A DNA stretch of 64,000 nt from Diphasiastrum complanatum. Taxonomy: Eukaryota > Streptophyta > Lycopodiopsida > Lycopodiales > Lycopodiaceae. The stretch is from the NCBI GenBank assembly GCA_029204225.1, contig CM055100.1:51395260-51459259 (forward strand), given 5' to 3'. A model generated the notes under the pieces. It was not told the DNA's origin and did no database searches. It saw only the letters and a list, made by a program, of their open reading frames with translations. The translations under genes were made by a program, and so were the position numbers. Below are positions 38,281 to 49,144 of this stretch, piece after piece; within the stretch, counting starts at the first letter, position 1, and each line of letters begins with the position of its first letter.

Positions 38281-39473
38281 ATGACGCGTATAAATCAACC
38301 CGTTACAAATACTAATTCCTCTTCTTCCTCTTTAGATATTGGCTTAGCACAATTTGAACATTGTTTTGATGAACATGATGAATAAGTGAGTGACGATTCA
38401 CAAGTTTCAATTCACTCTGTTACTAATTTCAGTAAATCAACAGATCATCGTCAGTCTGTTGATCCTCAATGTTCAAGATTTTCACATATTCGGAAGATGC
38501 CTACTTCTCAAAGTGATCTTTGTTGCTTTCTAAAAGGGCTATATTTACTTAGAATCCAGAGCCTTTTGAAGGTCCAAAACATCCTGAGGTTGAAGCCGAT
38601 ATACAAATTCAAGAAATTTCAACACCTTCTCACTCAATTCAAAGAACCAAGTGACACAATCTACAAATGAGACTCCTAGCAAAAAAGAAAATATAAGAGG
38701 GACTTGAGATCTTCACCATGTTAACAAGTCGTTAAAAACAGTTGATTACAAGACCCGAGATTCAAAAGGTACAAAATATTATCTACTTCTCATCCTCTTG
38801 TTTACAGGAACTAATTTTTAAAAAAATTGAGGAATTGAGATCCAAATTTTTTTCAGCGATGGCTTGCATGACCTCTCAAGGATAGATATGGTGTAGCCAT
38901 ATTTGCAATGAAAAAAAATGTAGAAGATCAATGGATACCTAGAATATATCAAAAATATCAATGGATCTTGATACATCCCTCTGTAAAAGGCTCATTCCGG
39001 AAAAGGAAAAGATCGGATAACATATATAGAAGCTCTTGGAAAGGCATGATAATGGATTTCAAACTATCACCTGCCGGTCAATCTATCACGGGAGTTTTAG
39101 TTCAACATGCTTATCTTCACAATGAGCTCAACATTCATGATTTGAATCTAAATGATAGAAGAAAATGCAATTGTAAGTTTTCAGATTTAATTTATTTAGA
39201 GTTAGCATTTTCTTTAAATTAAATTTTTCTTGTAATGTTTTTGTTGGTTTTGCAGATTTGTATCCATTAAATTTCGTTGAATGGCAAACAGTTCAATCGA
39301 TTGCAAGAATAATCGATGTCATACATTTGGATATCGGTATTTTACAATATAAAGGTCGTTCTCCAAAATCACTTTTAGAGTCAAGAGTTTTTTTTTATGA
39401 TCACACCTATTTTCCTGATAAACATTTAAAATACAAAGATATTGGAACATCCATCAAAATTGAAGATCCATAG
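38281..39473 (+). pseudogene. unidentified protein remnant with an apparent intron
   Basis: Three frames (38281-38391, 38386-38670, 38908-39171) read as Ser-rich then charged protein text, for example VEDQWIPRIYQKYQWI, SFRKRKRSD and IYRSSWKGMIMDFKL. A donor, GTAAGTTTT at about 39172, and an acceptor, TTTTGCAG at 39255, bracket an 84-bp AT-rich stretch. The next exon, about 39256-39473, reads LYPLNFVEWQTVQSIARIID and ends in TAG. Stops and frame changes upstream mark it as broken. I recognise no family; it could be a host gene fragment carried in repeats or part of a retroelement. Confidence 0.35.
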
Positions 39474-39489
39474 ATTATGAACAATGGAA

Positions 39490-40190
39490 TTTTGTATTAT
39501 GTAATACAATTTTTTGTATACATCATTTTTGAAAATATATGAACCACTTTCTCCCACAGACAGCTCAACCACTTTTGTACCTTCTTCATCTGCACACCTG
39601 TAAAATTTATGTATATAGTGGGTACCATCTTAGTACTCATAGAACGGAAGATAGAATGAAACATGATTTGTAATTCAGAGACAGACATTGTAGATGCCTT
39701 TGCATATTGATTCTTTCTGTCAGATAGATTGTCAGTAATAGGTTCATAACCTTTATAGATTGTGATTAGCTTTGTGAAGCACGCGATTACATCCGCTATT
39801 GTTTTGTGCTCACCTACATTATTGACTTGTATATTTCGTTTTGGCTATCTAATTGCTTTGTCTGGCTGTCTGCTCTTCGCGACTAATAATTTGTCTAGTG
39901 ATTCGCGACTAATTATTTCTCTAGCTCTTCGTGATTAATTATTTGTCTGATGTTTCGATGCTTAATGTTTGGCTACGTAATCACTGTAGTACTAACGATT
40001 TCAAAGTTAGCTACTATAAGATCGAACGTGATTTCTATCACTATTGTTTTGTTCGAAATTGATAGGTGTAGTCATGCATGAAGAAAGAGAAAGATAGCTT
40101 ATTCTGCTGCGCACAATAAGTTCTAATTCTTGTCGTTCGAGTTTGTTTCTTTTCGAGTTCGACCTATCTTTCACACACCTCTTTCCAACA
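39490..40190 (+). mobile_element. copia-A LTR, right part
   Basis: From TCCCACAGACAGCTCAACC to CTCTTTCCAACA this matches 47500-47790 and, in its later part, 44600-44820 and 63540-63755. It is the U3/R/U5 end of the copia-A LTR. The LTR end at 40190 is joined directly to a gag ATG at 40191; no primer site or leader lies between. Confidence 0.7.
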
Positions 40191-41655
40191 ATGGCTGCTC
40201 TTGCTGTGAAAAGATCTATGTTACCTCATATCAGGTCTTGTAAGACAACTAAAAGTGCGTGGGATACACTTTATACTATGTATAGAGTCAAAAATCCAAC
40301 AAGAGTGGTGTATCTCAGAAATCAACTTTCTTTGTTGAAGATGCAAGAAGGGGTTCAAGTGACCAATCACTTGACGAAGATCAAGGATCTTTGTGAAGAG
40401 CTTCTCAATATTGATGAGATAATTGAGGATGCTCAATTTGTTTCTATTACTCTCAACTCATTACCTTCATCTTATCTTCCATTTGTTTCATCTTTGAGTA
40501 TCTCTCTTAGGGGACAACAACTCTCCTTTGATGAACTTGTTGGGCTGCTTCTTCAAGAGGAGCAAACGAGGCAAAATTTTGCGGGTGACACTCAACAAGA
40601 ACAAGCTTTCTTCACGAAAGACAAGGGAAAAGGCAAGTCAAAAGGAAAGGGGAAGCCTCCTTCTAAGGATGAGCAAAAGCCCATCGGTGGTCAAGATGTC
40701 AACACTCAAAAGAAGAAAGAGAAGTGCCATTATTGCAAAAGGTATGGGCATTTCATCAAGGATTGTAGGAAGAAGCTTGCGGAATTGTCCTCAATGGTCT
40801 AGGGAGTGACTTCACTAATTTGGTCCAAAGCTTTTCAATCCAAGACACTTTGCCCACTATAGAAAAGCTACACATTGTATTAGTGGCTGAAGAGTGTAGG
40901 ATGATGCATACCAATGCAAGAATGAATGCTATTTCTCTGCAGGATGGTGATGAGAAAGCTAATTTCTCATTCAAAGGCAAGAAGAAGACCAATGGCAAGA
41001 AGAAGCACTTCAAGGAGACCAAGGAGGAGGATGAGGCTTCAAGCTCAAAGGGCAAGATCAAAGACAAGTCCAAGTACAAATGTTTTTTTTTGTGGAAAGA
41101 AATGACATTGCAACAGGATGTCTCAAGAAGACGAAGGCACAAAAGGGCAAACAAAGCAACATTGCACATCAGGAGGAGGAGGATGAAGAGTCATCCTTGA
41201 TGGTTTCCAACAAACCACCATCATCCAAGAGCAACACCCATGATTCTTGGTGGATTGATAGTGGGGCTAGTTCCCACATGACATATCAAAAGGACATATT
41301 CTCCACTTTACTTTCTTATAATGATTTACATAGATCAATCTATACTGCAAGTAGTCAAGAATGTAAGATAAGTGGAATAGGAACAATTCTCTTGTATGTT
41401 GGATCATCCAAAAGGATGAATCTTGATAATGTTCTTTATGTTCCTAAGTTAACCAAGAATTTGCTTAGTGTTGGCTAGTTAATGGATAATGGCCTTGATG
41501 TACAATTTAAGCATGGAGTTTGTTCCATCCTTAGAAATGATTAATGTATAGCCAAAGGCTTTAAGCAAGGTAGATTGTTTAAGCTTGATGCTAACGTTGC
41601 AGTGGAGAGTGTTAACTTGGCAAAGGTGGAGTTATCAAAGGTGGAACTGTGGCAC
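40191..41655 (+). pseudogene. Ty1/copia gag and protease
   Basis: Gag frame 40191-40802 has SAWDTLYTMY, RVVYLRNQLSLLKM, LTKIKDL and SITLNSLPSSY (UBN2 gag), then a Lys-rich stretch and the CCHC knuckle CHYCKRYGHFIKDC; it ends at TAG. After a frame change, a second knuckle is broken at a T run near 41085. The segment 41240-41480 is protease with SWWIDSGASSHM, where DSG is the active-site motif, and NVLYVPKLTKNLLSVG. A TAG follows, then decay to about 41655. Integrase is absent. Confidence 0.82.
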
Positions 41656-42490
41656 AAAAAAACCTGGGACCCAACAATTTTTTCTCTTTAGAAATTTTAA
41701 TGAAAAGAAGGGTGCCTTTGCCCTTCAATTCTTCAGGACCCTCTCAAAGCCCATCTAAGGATGATCCTCCATCTTGTGGCCCACGTTGGCTGTGAGACTT
41801 GTTATCCTGGCCATTGATCTCTTGGATGGCTAATCCTGCATGGCTAAAAACCGCCTTGAGCGCTCAAGCTCACTCTTCAACACACCGGGCCCCCACTTTA
41901 CACTACAGTCCTACTCACGCTGGCCGCACAACAGACCCGCGAGCTCCTACGGTCCTCCATCTCTCTCAATGTTCTTTCCAAGACAAAAGGCTATAGCTGC
42001 CCCCAAAGATCAATCCAGCATCCTCTCTTTGCCACGGCCCAGAGCGGCCTTCCACAATCAGACTCGTTTTACTAGGGTGCCCTCCATCATGCACTTACAG
42101 TGCCAGAAATGATCAACCAAAGATCCACAATTTTATGCCTATAAACCCTAGTCATGAAAGAAGAAAAACTTCTTGAGCTATGCTCAGGTTTTCTCTGAGC
42201 CACTTTTTGCAGCCTTCTATTGCACTCAGGTCGTCCTACAATCAGCCATCACTTGCTTCAAACAGATCTTCAATTGGCTTCAAATTGAATCCACACTAGG
42301 CAACATTTCTACGGAGTTCTTTGCTTACGTTTAGCTTCTCCTTTCAGTCGACAATCTCCTGTCTCTAAATCTTCTTACAATTTTGAGCTATCCCATGAAT
42401 CTCCACAGACTCAGTTTTGTGCTTCCTAGCCAACAAACCATCATGAATTCGCAACTCTCTATTCTTGTCCGGTGATTCTTGCCACCAAGG
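41656..42490 (-). other. probable leader of a minus-strand copia element
   Basis: It lies on the inner side of a reverse-oriented primer site at 42491 and so should be 5' internal sequence of that element. I see no gag in it; the open frames here have no family motif. Confidence 0.3.
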
Positions 42491-42502
42491 GCTCTGATAC
42501 CA
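42491..42502 (-). other. copia primer binding site, minus strand
   Basis: GCTCTGATACCA is the exact reverse complement of TGGTATCAGAGC. An LTR should therefore lie to its right on the minus strand. Confidence 0.75.
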
Positions 42503-42930
42503 AGTTAAGAAAACAGTTTAAACACCCGATCGAATCAATCACCACATCACAACATCAAGTGCAACAAGACAAGAAAACAAAATAGCTCACCTCAATTTGT
42601 ATATTCACTGATAAGCAAGTACAAAGATAAAGTTGCTTAAAAGCACTCAAAGGGCTCGTAAAAGAAAGAGGGCCCGATAATTCTAGAACTAAGCACACGT
42701 GGTGTTGTCGAAATAAGAAAGCTCTATATAAGTCGATCATTGCTATTTTAACTGCATGATCAAAGCTTGATTCGATAGACTCTTCATACTGTCCAAAGAT
42801 ATACAGAATCTATCGAGTCAAGCTCTGATCATTCATATTCTGTCCAACATCAGTTCAGCGCGCGAGAATAGACCCTCAGCTTTACACCTGTAGTATATGC
42901 GCATCGATTTGCTCTTGGATGAAATAATGG
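42503..42930 (-). mobile_element. copia LTR, minus strand, boundary uncertain
   Basis: It is placed by the adjacent primer site. CTATATAAG at 42724 is TATA-like but reads on the plus strand. I could not identify the TG start, and the sequence next to the primer site does not read CA, so the end may be mutated. From 42930 to 43274 I see nothing else I can support. Confidence 0.35.
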
Positions 42931-43271
42931 TCATTGGAATTTTTCGAAATTATAATGATTGGATATCAAAAAAGGTTAGATATTTATGGCTTAACCTTGT
43001 CAATTTCAGCAATAAATTGTAGATGTGGCCATACTTTTGTAGAATTAATTGTAGATCGTGGGTGGCTGTTGTTGTTGTCAAATCTGATTGCACAGTGCAT
43101 GGAACGAGCGTGGAAGGCACCAGACAGATCAGCCTCTTCTGCTTTCCTCCTCCTTGCCTCTATGGAATCAAACAATAGGATGATGGTAGAGTAGATGAGA
43201 TACAACAAATAGACAGAGTCTGAAGTGGGAGGCACCAAGCACAATGCTTCTACTCCTTTCCTCCTTCTCCA

Positions 43272-43274
<3 letters not shown>

Positions 43275-43358
<84 letters not shown>
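43275..43358. repeat. (CT)n microsatellite
   Basis: About 42 uninterrupted CT units. From 43359 to 43794 no gene is visible; the text is GC-balanced repeat-like sequence. Confidence 0.97.
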
Positions 43359-43361
<3 letters not shown>

Positions 43362-43794
43362 ATGACAATGGAATAATGTTACGTAGAGGACAGCCTCCTT
43401 CTAATGCTACGGAGGGCTGAGGCCCAAAGAGGTGCACCTTTTCGTGAATGGGCACCAATAAGGGGTTTTTTGGTAGTTGGGCCCAAAATTAAGGGCAGAG
43501 CCCCAAATTTGCTTTTAAATCACCAAAGTGGCCTTTGAAGAATAAAGTTGCCATTTAACTGGTTTTTAAGACGAATTGGCACCTCCTAGCCCCGACAAAC
43601 CCGAGAACTAGGGGCATAAGACTCTTAAATAAATATAAGTCTAGCATAAATTAATAAATAGACGGAGTTTCAATGAAAGTGCAACCGGCCGTAATGGGCC
43701 ATTTACGCGTCAGTTTTAAGCGGTTCCGCATTGGCGTAATAGTGAGTGGCGATGATTTTTTGTCAAAAATAACTTGAAAAAGGGGTCTTTTTTC

Positions 43795-44132
43795 CCGCAA
43801 ACACACCCCATCCAATGCCTCAGAAAATCATTTGTAAGGTACCTTCGCCTTTTATCAGGGCACCTTTGGCTATTGTAAGGCACCTTCGGCATTTGTAGGG
43901 CACCTTTGGCATTTGTAGGGCACCTCAGCTATTGTAGGGCACCTTTGGCATTTGTAGGGCAGTGTCACAGTTTTCACCTGTCATAATTTGCGTGTGAAAA
44001 TGTGGTGTCGCATTTTTCGCATTTTCGCTTGTTCATTTATGCAGACTGTGCGACAACACGAGTAAAAATGCAACAACATGAATGGATGCAGATTAACATA
44101 GGATTTAGGAGAGTAGAGGAGATAAATCCAAC
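43795..44132 (-). mobile_element. copia-A LTR start, minus strand
   Basis: On the minus strand it begins TGTTGGATTTATCTCC at 44132, right after AAGGGGGAG. It contains TGTCGCACAGTCTGCATAAA and then about seven units of the 20-bp GCCCTACAAATGCCGAAGGT repeat. It is truncated at about 43795. The 44133-44290 stretch is the matching RNase H C-terminal end, also minus strand. Confidence 0.8.
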
Positions 44133-44301
44133 ACTCCCCCTTAATCTAGATCCATGAATGCCTTGATCTTCAGACTAAGCAATGCACAAAACTTGTTGTG
44201 TGCATTAACACCTAATGCCTTTGTAAATATATCTGCAACCACGTCCTGCGTTCTACAATACGTTAAGCTTACCTCCTTGTTGAGAATCTTGTCCCTAATG
44301 T

Positions 44302-44600
44302 CATGACATACCCTGTGCAGGACATCCCGGTATACAAGATTATGGACTTGGTTAAAAGGGAATTTTATTGGCCAAAGCTCAAGCCATATGTCGAGTCATA
44401 TGTTGTTAAATGCAAACCCTGTCAACTAGCAAAGGCTGAACGCCATAAGGTTCGTGGTTTGTTGCATCCGTTAGATATCTTTGATAAGAAATGGGATAGC
44501 ATATCTTTGGATTTTGTAGTTGGACTTCCAAAGACCCAACGACAAAATGATTCTTTTTGGGTTGTAGTGGATCGGTTAACTAAGTTAGCTGCATTCATAT
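44302..44600 (+). pseudogene. Ty3/gypsy integrase fragment
   Basis: It reads REFYWPKLKPYVESYV, then CKPCQLAKAERH (the CxxC of the HHCC zinc site), GLLHPLDIF, then WDSISLDFVVGLPKT with the first catalytic Asp, and WVVVDRLTKLAAFI. The match stops in the middle of the catalytic core at about 44600, where copia-A LTR sequence begins with no spacer. Confidence 0.88.
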
Positions 44601-44822
44601 TTGGCTACGTAATCACTATAGTGCTGATGATTTCAAAGTTAGTTACTATAAGATCAAACGCGATTTCTATTACTATTCTTTTGTTCAAAATTGATAAGCG
44701 TAGTCATGCATAGAGAAAGCGGAAGATAGTTTATTCTATTGTGCACGATAAGTTTTAATTCTTGTCGTTCGAATTTTTTTCTATTCTATTCGATTCTATC
44801 TTTCACACACCTCTTTCCAACA
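44601..44822 (+). mobile_element. copia-A LTR, right end
   Basis: From TTTGGCTACGTAATCACTAT to CTCTTTCCAACA this matches 39970-40190. It directly continues the gypsy integrase. From 44823 to about 45330 I see GCGGT-rich sequence with no identifiable gene. Confidence 0.75.
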
Positions 44823-45339
44823 CTGTGACCACAACAGTTGCCTTGCGGTCTCTTCGGTCATGAAGGGTCGTGAGCCATATCGCAGATTGATCGCAATCCT
44901 TCCCTTTGTGATGGCCTTCAGTCAACCGCTTTATGAACTGGTTTCTTTTGGTCTTTGCTAGCAGACCGCGGTCTTTGACATTGCGGTGGATTTCGGCTCC
45001 TAGTGGAGCCTTGAGGTGCGGTTTGCCTTGGCTTTGTAATGAACCACATGTTGGAACCTTGCGGTTCCCCGACAATTTCCCTTGGCTTCGTAATAGACCA
45101 CGTACTGAAGTCTTGTGGTGCCTTTATCAAAACCATCTGCACTACTTAGCGGTTGTCTTCGGTGGCCTTCGTTGAAGCCGTTTGCATTGCGATTGCGGTG
45201 GTTTGTGGTTTCTGCCTGTGGACAATTCCCATGTATTTTTGCAGGTAAGGCATGTTGGCTCTTTACGTGCATTTCTGCAAGTTTTGGTTCATAAGCTAGC
45301 AATGCTTTGTGGGTAGAAACTTCATGTTTCTTCATCTGT

Positions 45340-45493
45340 CGGATGGATAATGGTGCATTCCATTAGGATTGTGCCATCAACAACTATAAAAAGATCAGTA
45401 GATTAGTTCATTTTAATATTAAGAAGAGAGCAATTCATAAGTTGAATCAGTTCAAGTTTCAAGAGTAGTCATTCTTCTTCTTCTTCTTCTTCT

Positions 45494-45528
<35 letters not shown>

Positions 45529-46046
45529 GGACTCTACTATATGGTTCTTACATTTTATTCGCTCTTCGAAACATCATGAAATGATTTTTGTTAGAAGTAA
45601 ATGACTATGCTAAAGTTAATCCACATGTTACTTTGACCCAAAAGGTTGAGATTTGTATAACCATGGGTATTTAGTTATTTAGGTCATGTTAAGTTTGTCT
45701 TAAGTTCAGTTGGACCCAATTTTGGTCATGTACTGACTCGTGCGTCCTTAGGGGTCTAATTTTGTTTAGGGGCCCTATCTTGACTTTTGGGGGTGCCCTA
45801 TATTCAGTAAGTGGTTAACCTTAGGGTTTGGTGGCATTTGGCCACATCCAAGTAGAGTACTTAGATGCTTATTGTGTATTTCATTTTGGACAGTTTGGCT
45901 AAGCATTGCTCTCCATTGCTCTTCTTGCTGTTTTCTCTCTCTCTCTCTCTCTCTCTTAGAATTGGGCGTCCAGCCTCTTCTGTCTTGTTTTCTGTGGAGA
46001 TTGATTGAAAACTAGATCTTGGTGAGTTGAATCTTGCTTTCCTACA
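45340..46046 (+). mobile_element. copia 5' LTR of a third family, left end uncertain
   Basis: CTATAAAAAG near 45385 could be its TATA box. The right end, TTTCCTACA at 46046, abuts a perfect primer site. The left border is not determined. Confidence 0.5.
45471..45526. repeat. (TTC)n(TC)n microsatellite
   Basis: About nine TTC units followed by about fourteen TC units. A shorter TC tract lies at 45936-45956. Confidence 0.95.
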
Positions 46047-46058
46047 TGGTATCAGAGC
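46047..46058 (+). other. copia primer binding site
   Basis: TGGTATCAGAGC lies directly after the LTR end. The leader 46059-46760 follows and holds no motif I recognise. Confidence 0.85.
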
Positions 46059-46760
46059 TACTGGATCTGCGGCAAGCTTGTATGTTGGCGCCCTACCAGA
46101 AGAGGAGCTTCTCTGCTTTTTGTTGTGAAATTTTAGCATCATGTTGATCTTTCCAAGTGGAGTTTGGATCAGCTTTTGTCTCTCTTTTAAGGTTGAAGGA
46201 GGGCGCCCATCAGAGATCTTGGATGAGCAATTTGTGGCACCCAAAAATCAGAATCTCAAATCTGATTTTTATGCAACTAGTTTTCAGCAACTTTTGTTTG
46301 AAGGAGGGCGCCCAAAAATTTGCTACTGATTTTTGGTTGTGGTGTCTCCTTATCTTGTTGTTTTTTATTTCACATTTGCATTTGTGCAGGAGGGCACCCA
46401 AAATTAAGCCAAACCCTATTTAGGGTTAGGTCAACTTGTGGCTGGAAATTTGCAGATTCTCAGCAGGTAGTAGGGCGCTTTCAACAGCCCTATTGGAGTG
46501 TGTGTTGATCACACTATTTGGCTTTCTAATTGGGTTTCGGTGTAGGCTTCAATTGAAGCTAACCTAATTTTCAAGAAGCTGGTTTTTTTGTGCAGAAAAA
46601 CAACCATCTTTCCATTATCCTTTGAGCACTTTGGTTACAGATTGAAAGACATTTGGTGCTCCTATTTTCAGCTCTTTGTTTGCTACAAATTTTTGAGTAG
46701 ATGTGGTTGTGGAAAGGCTCTCTTTCCTATCTACTACAAGTTGAAAATCTGTTGGAGGTA

Positions 46761-47020
46761 ATGGCTAAAGAATCGGAAGCTATCGGTTCTTTATTTAGTG
46801 AAGATCGGTTGGATGGCACAAACTACTCCTTGTGGGGTTACATGATGAAGAATCTTCTCATAATGAAAGGGTTGTGGGATTTGGTCAATGGTGATGAGGA
46901 AAGGCCTCCTTCTTTGGCGCCTCCTACACCTCGTGGATCATCATCATCAACATCATCTTCTCCATCTTCGGAAGAACAAAAGAAGTGGGACAGAAGGGAT
47001 GCACAAGCACATTCTATGGT
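46761..47020 (+). pseudogene. copia gag, N-terminal part, cut by a copia-A LTR
   Basis: It begins MAKESEAIGSLFSEDRLDG, followed by NYSLWGYMMKNLLIMKGLWD, the usual gag_pre-UBN2 opening of copia gag, then a Ser-rich segment and KKWDRRDAQAHSMVVG. At 47021 the copia-A LTR start interrupts it, and the open frame running to 47105 continues into LTR sequence by chance. Confidence 0.8.
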
Positions 47021-47181
47021 TGTTGGATTTATCTCCTCTCTCCAAAATCCTATGCTAATCTACCTCCATTCATATGCTGCTCGTGTTGTCGCACAATCTG
47101 CATAAATGGACAAGCAAAAATGTGAAAAATGCGACACTGCATTTTTACACGTAATTTATGATAGGCGAAAAATGCGACACT

Positions 47182-47356
47182 GCCCTACAAATGCCGAAGG
47201 TGTCCTACAATAGCTGAGGTGCCCTACAAATGCCAAAGGTGTCCTACAAATGTCGAAGGTGCTCTACAAATGCCAAAGGTGCCCTAGAATGTCGAAGGTG
47301 CCCTACAATAGCCAAACATGCCCTGATAAAAGGTGAAGGTACCTTACAAATGATTT
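47182..47356 (+). repeat. 20-bp minisatellite inside copia-A LTR
   Basis: About eight or nine units of GCCCTACAAATGCCGAAGGT with variants. The same array has about four to five units at 48803-48895, about seven (reverse) at 43845-43960 and about two near 62905-62945, so copy number differs between LTR copies. Confidence 0.85.
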
Positions 47357-48631
47357 TCTGAGGCATTGGATGGGGTGTCGCAATTTTTGCATTTTCATCA
47401 GTGTCAATTTTAGCGAAGCCCGATGTCTCGGCTTGCTCACACTTGTTTCATGCACTGTGTAATCAGATTTGACAACAATAACAGCCACCCACGATCTCCC
47501 ACAGACAGCTGAACCACTTTTGTACCATCTTCATCTGTACACTTGTAAAATTTATGTATATAGTGGATACCATCTCAGTATTCATAGAACAGAAGATAGA
47601 ACGAAACATGATTTGGAATTCAGAGACAGACATTGTGGATGCCTTTGCGCGTTGATTCTTTCTGTCAAATAGATTGTCAATAATAGGTTCATAATCTTTA
47701 TAGATTGTGATTAGCTTTGTGAAGCATGCGGTTACGTCCGCTATTGTTTTGTGCTCACCTGCATTATTGACTTGTATATTTCGTTATGCTTAATCTAATT
47801 ACAGCTTTGTTTGGTAGCATGAGGATTCACTCAGATTTTCAACCTTGATTATAGTGAGACTTTCAGTCCAGTACTCAAGCATTCATCGATCCGAGCCCTC
47901 CTATCATATGTTGCAGTAGCCAACCTTGAAGTGCATCAACTTGATGTGCAAACAACTTATCTGAATGGAGTTATAGAAGAAGATATCTACATGATCCAGC
48001 TCGAAGGATATATTCTAGAAGGTATGAAGAATCATGTCTATAAGCTCCATAAGGCACTTTACGGCTTGAAACACTCTGCCAGAGCTTGGTTTTAGAGAAT
48101 CACCACATTCCTCACGAACAAGGTTTCCAACCAAGCACTGCTGATTGCAACATCTATTCCAAGTCGATTCTGATGCAAGTTGGGGAGGAGATGTAGATAA
48201 TCGTAAGTCCACATCTGGATTTACATTCTTCTTCAACGGCGGTCCTATCTCATGGAACAGTCGTAAGCAAACCTCTATCGCTCTTTCATCTACAGAAGCA
48301 GAATACATTGCTGCTTTTCAATCCATTGAAGAAGGATTTTGGTTGAGAAATTTACTGTCAAACATTAGTTTGTATCAATACAGCCCTACAATCATATTCT
48401 GTGATAATTAGAGTGCTATTGCCTTATCGTCCAACCCTAGATTTCACTCTAGGAGTAAGCACATTGAATCCGATATCACTATATTAGGGGCAAGGTTCTC
48501 AACAAGGAGGTAAGCTTAACGTATTATAGAACGCAGGACATGGTTGCAGATATATTTACAAAGGCATTACAAGTTTTGTGCATTGCTTAGTCTGAAGATC
48601 AAGGCGTTCACGGATCCATATTAAGGGGGGG

Positions 48632-48954
48632 TGTTGGATTTACTTCCTCTACTCCCCTAAATCCTATGTTAATCTGCCTTCATTCATGATGCTGCATTTT
48701 TACTTGTTTTGTCGCACAGTCTGCATAAATGAACAGGCGAAAATGCGAAAAATGCAACACTGCATTTTTACACGCAATTTATGACAGGCAAAAAATGCGA
48801 CACTGCCCTACAAATGCCGAAGGTGCCCTACAATAGCCGAGGTGCCCTACAAATGCCAAAGGTGCCCTAATACAAGGCGAAGTTACCTTACAAATGATTT
48901 TTTGAGGCATTGGACAGGGTGTTCGACCTATCTTTCACGCACCTCTTTCCAACA
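48632..48954 (+). repeat. copia-A LTR (323 bp, internally deleted), shared by two elements
   Basis: It starts TGTTGGATTTACTTCC after AAGGGGGG and ends CTCTTTCCAACA before a primer site. The middle is lost: GGACAGGGTG is joined to TTCGACCTATC. It is the 3' LTR of 47021-48631 and, at the same time, the 5' LTR of 48955-51491. Confidence 0.82.
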
Positions 48955-48966
48955 TGGTATCGGAGC
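48955..48966 (+). other. copia-A primer binding site
   Basis: TGGTATCGGAGC differs by one base from the tRNA-Met site. Confidence 0.75.
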
Positions 48967-49144
48967 CAATCTGATTCTTTAAGCGTTTTTATTTCAGAGC
49001 TATTTCTATAGCCTGATAAGCTTCCACAGAAACAAGAATCTACTAGCCGATAGAGTAATTGTCTTCTTGTTTTGTAATTTAGCACCAGATTTTTTATCCT
49101 TAAGTCACTGATAGTTACTCCTATCACCTAGACTAATCTTCCAC

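Larger units (their letters stand above)
47021..48954 (+). mobile_element. copia-A element, internally deleted
   Basis: The 5' LTR starts TGTTGGATTTATC at 47021 and is cut at about 47815. The next readable part is RT, 47822-48100, with FNLDYSETFSPVLKHSS, LEVHQLDVQTTYLNG, then LYGLKHSARAWF. It jumps at about 48165 to RNase H (DASWGGDVDNRKSTSGFTF, SSTEAEYIA) and ends in a polypurine tract, AAGGGGGG, and a short 3' LTR, 48632-48954. Gag, protease, integrase and the YVDD part of RT are missing. Confidence 0.8.

Noticed and set aside
38281-39473. Remnant as an endogenous pararetrovirus
   Set aside because: No movement-protein, RT or zinc-finger motif is visible, so there is no evidence for a viral origin.
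46701-47105. Single 134-codon gag frame
   Set aside because: Only 46761-47020 is gag; the last 28 codons are read from an inserted copia-A LTR.
47182-47356. Regular 20-bp repeats that might suggest a CRISPR-like array
   Set aside because: Units are adjacent with no unique spacers and lie inside a plant LTR; it is a minisatellite.
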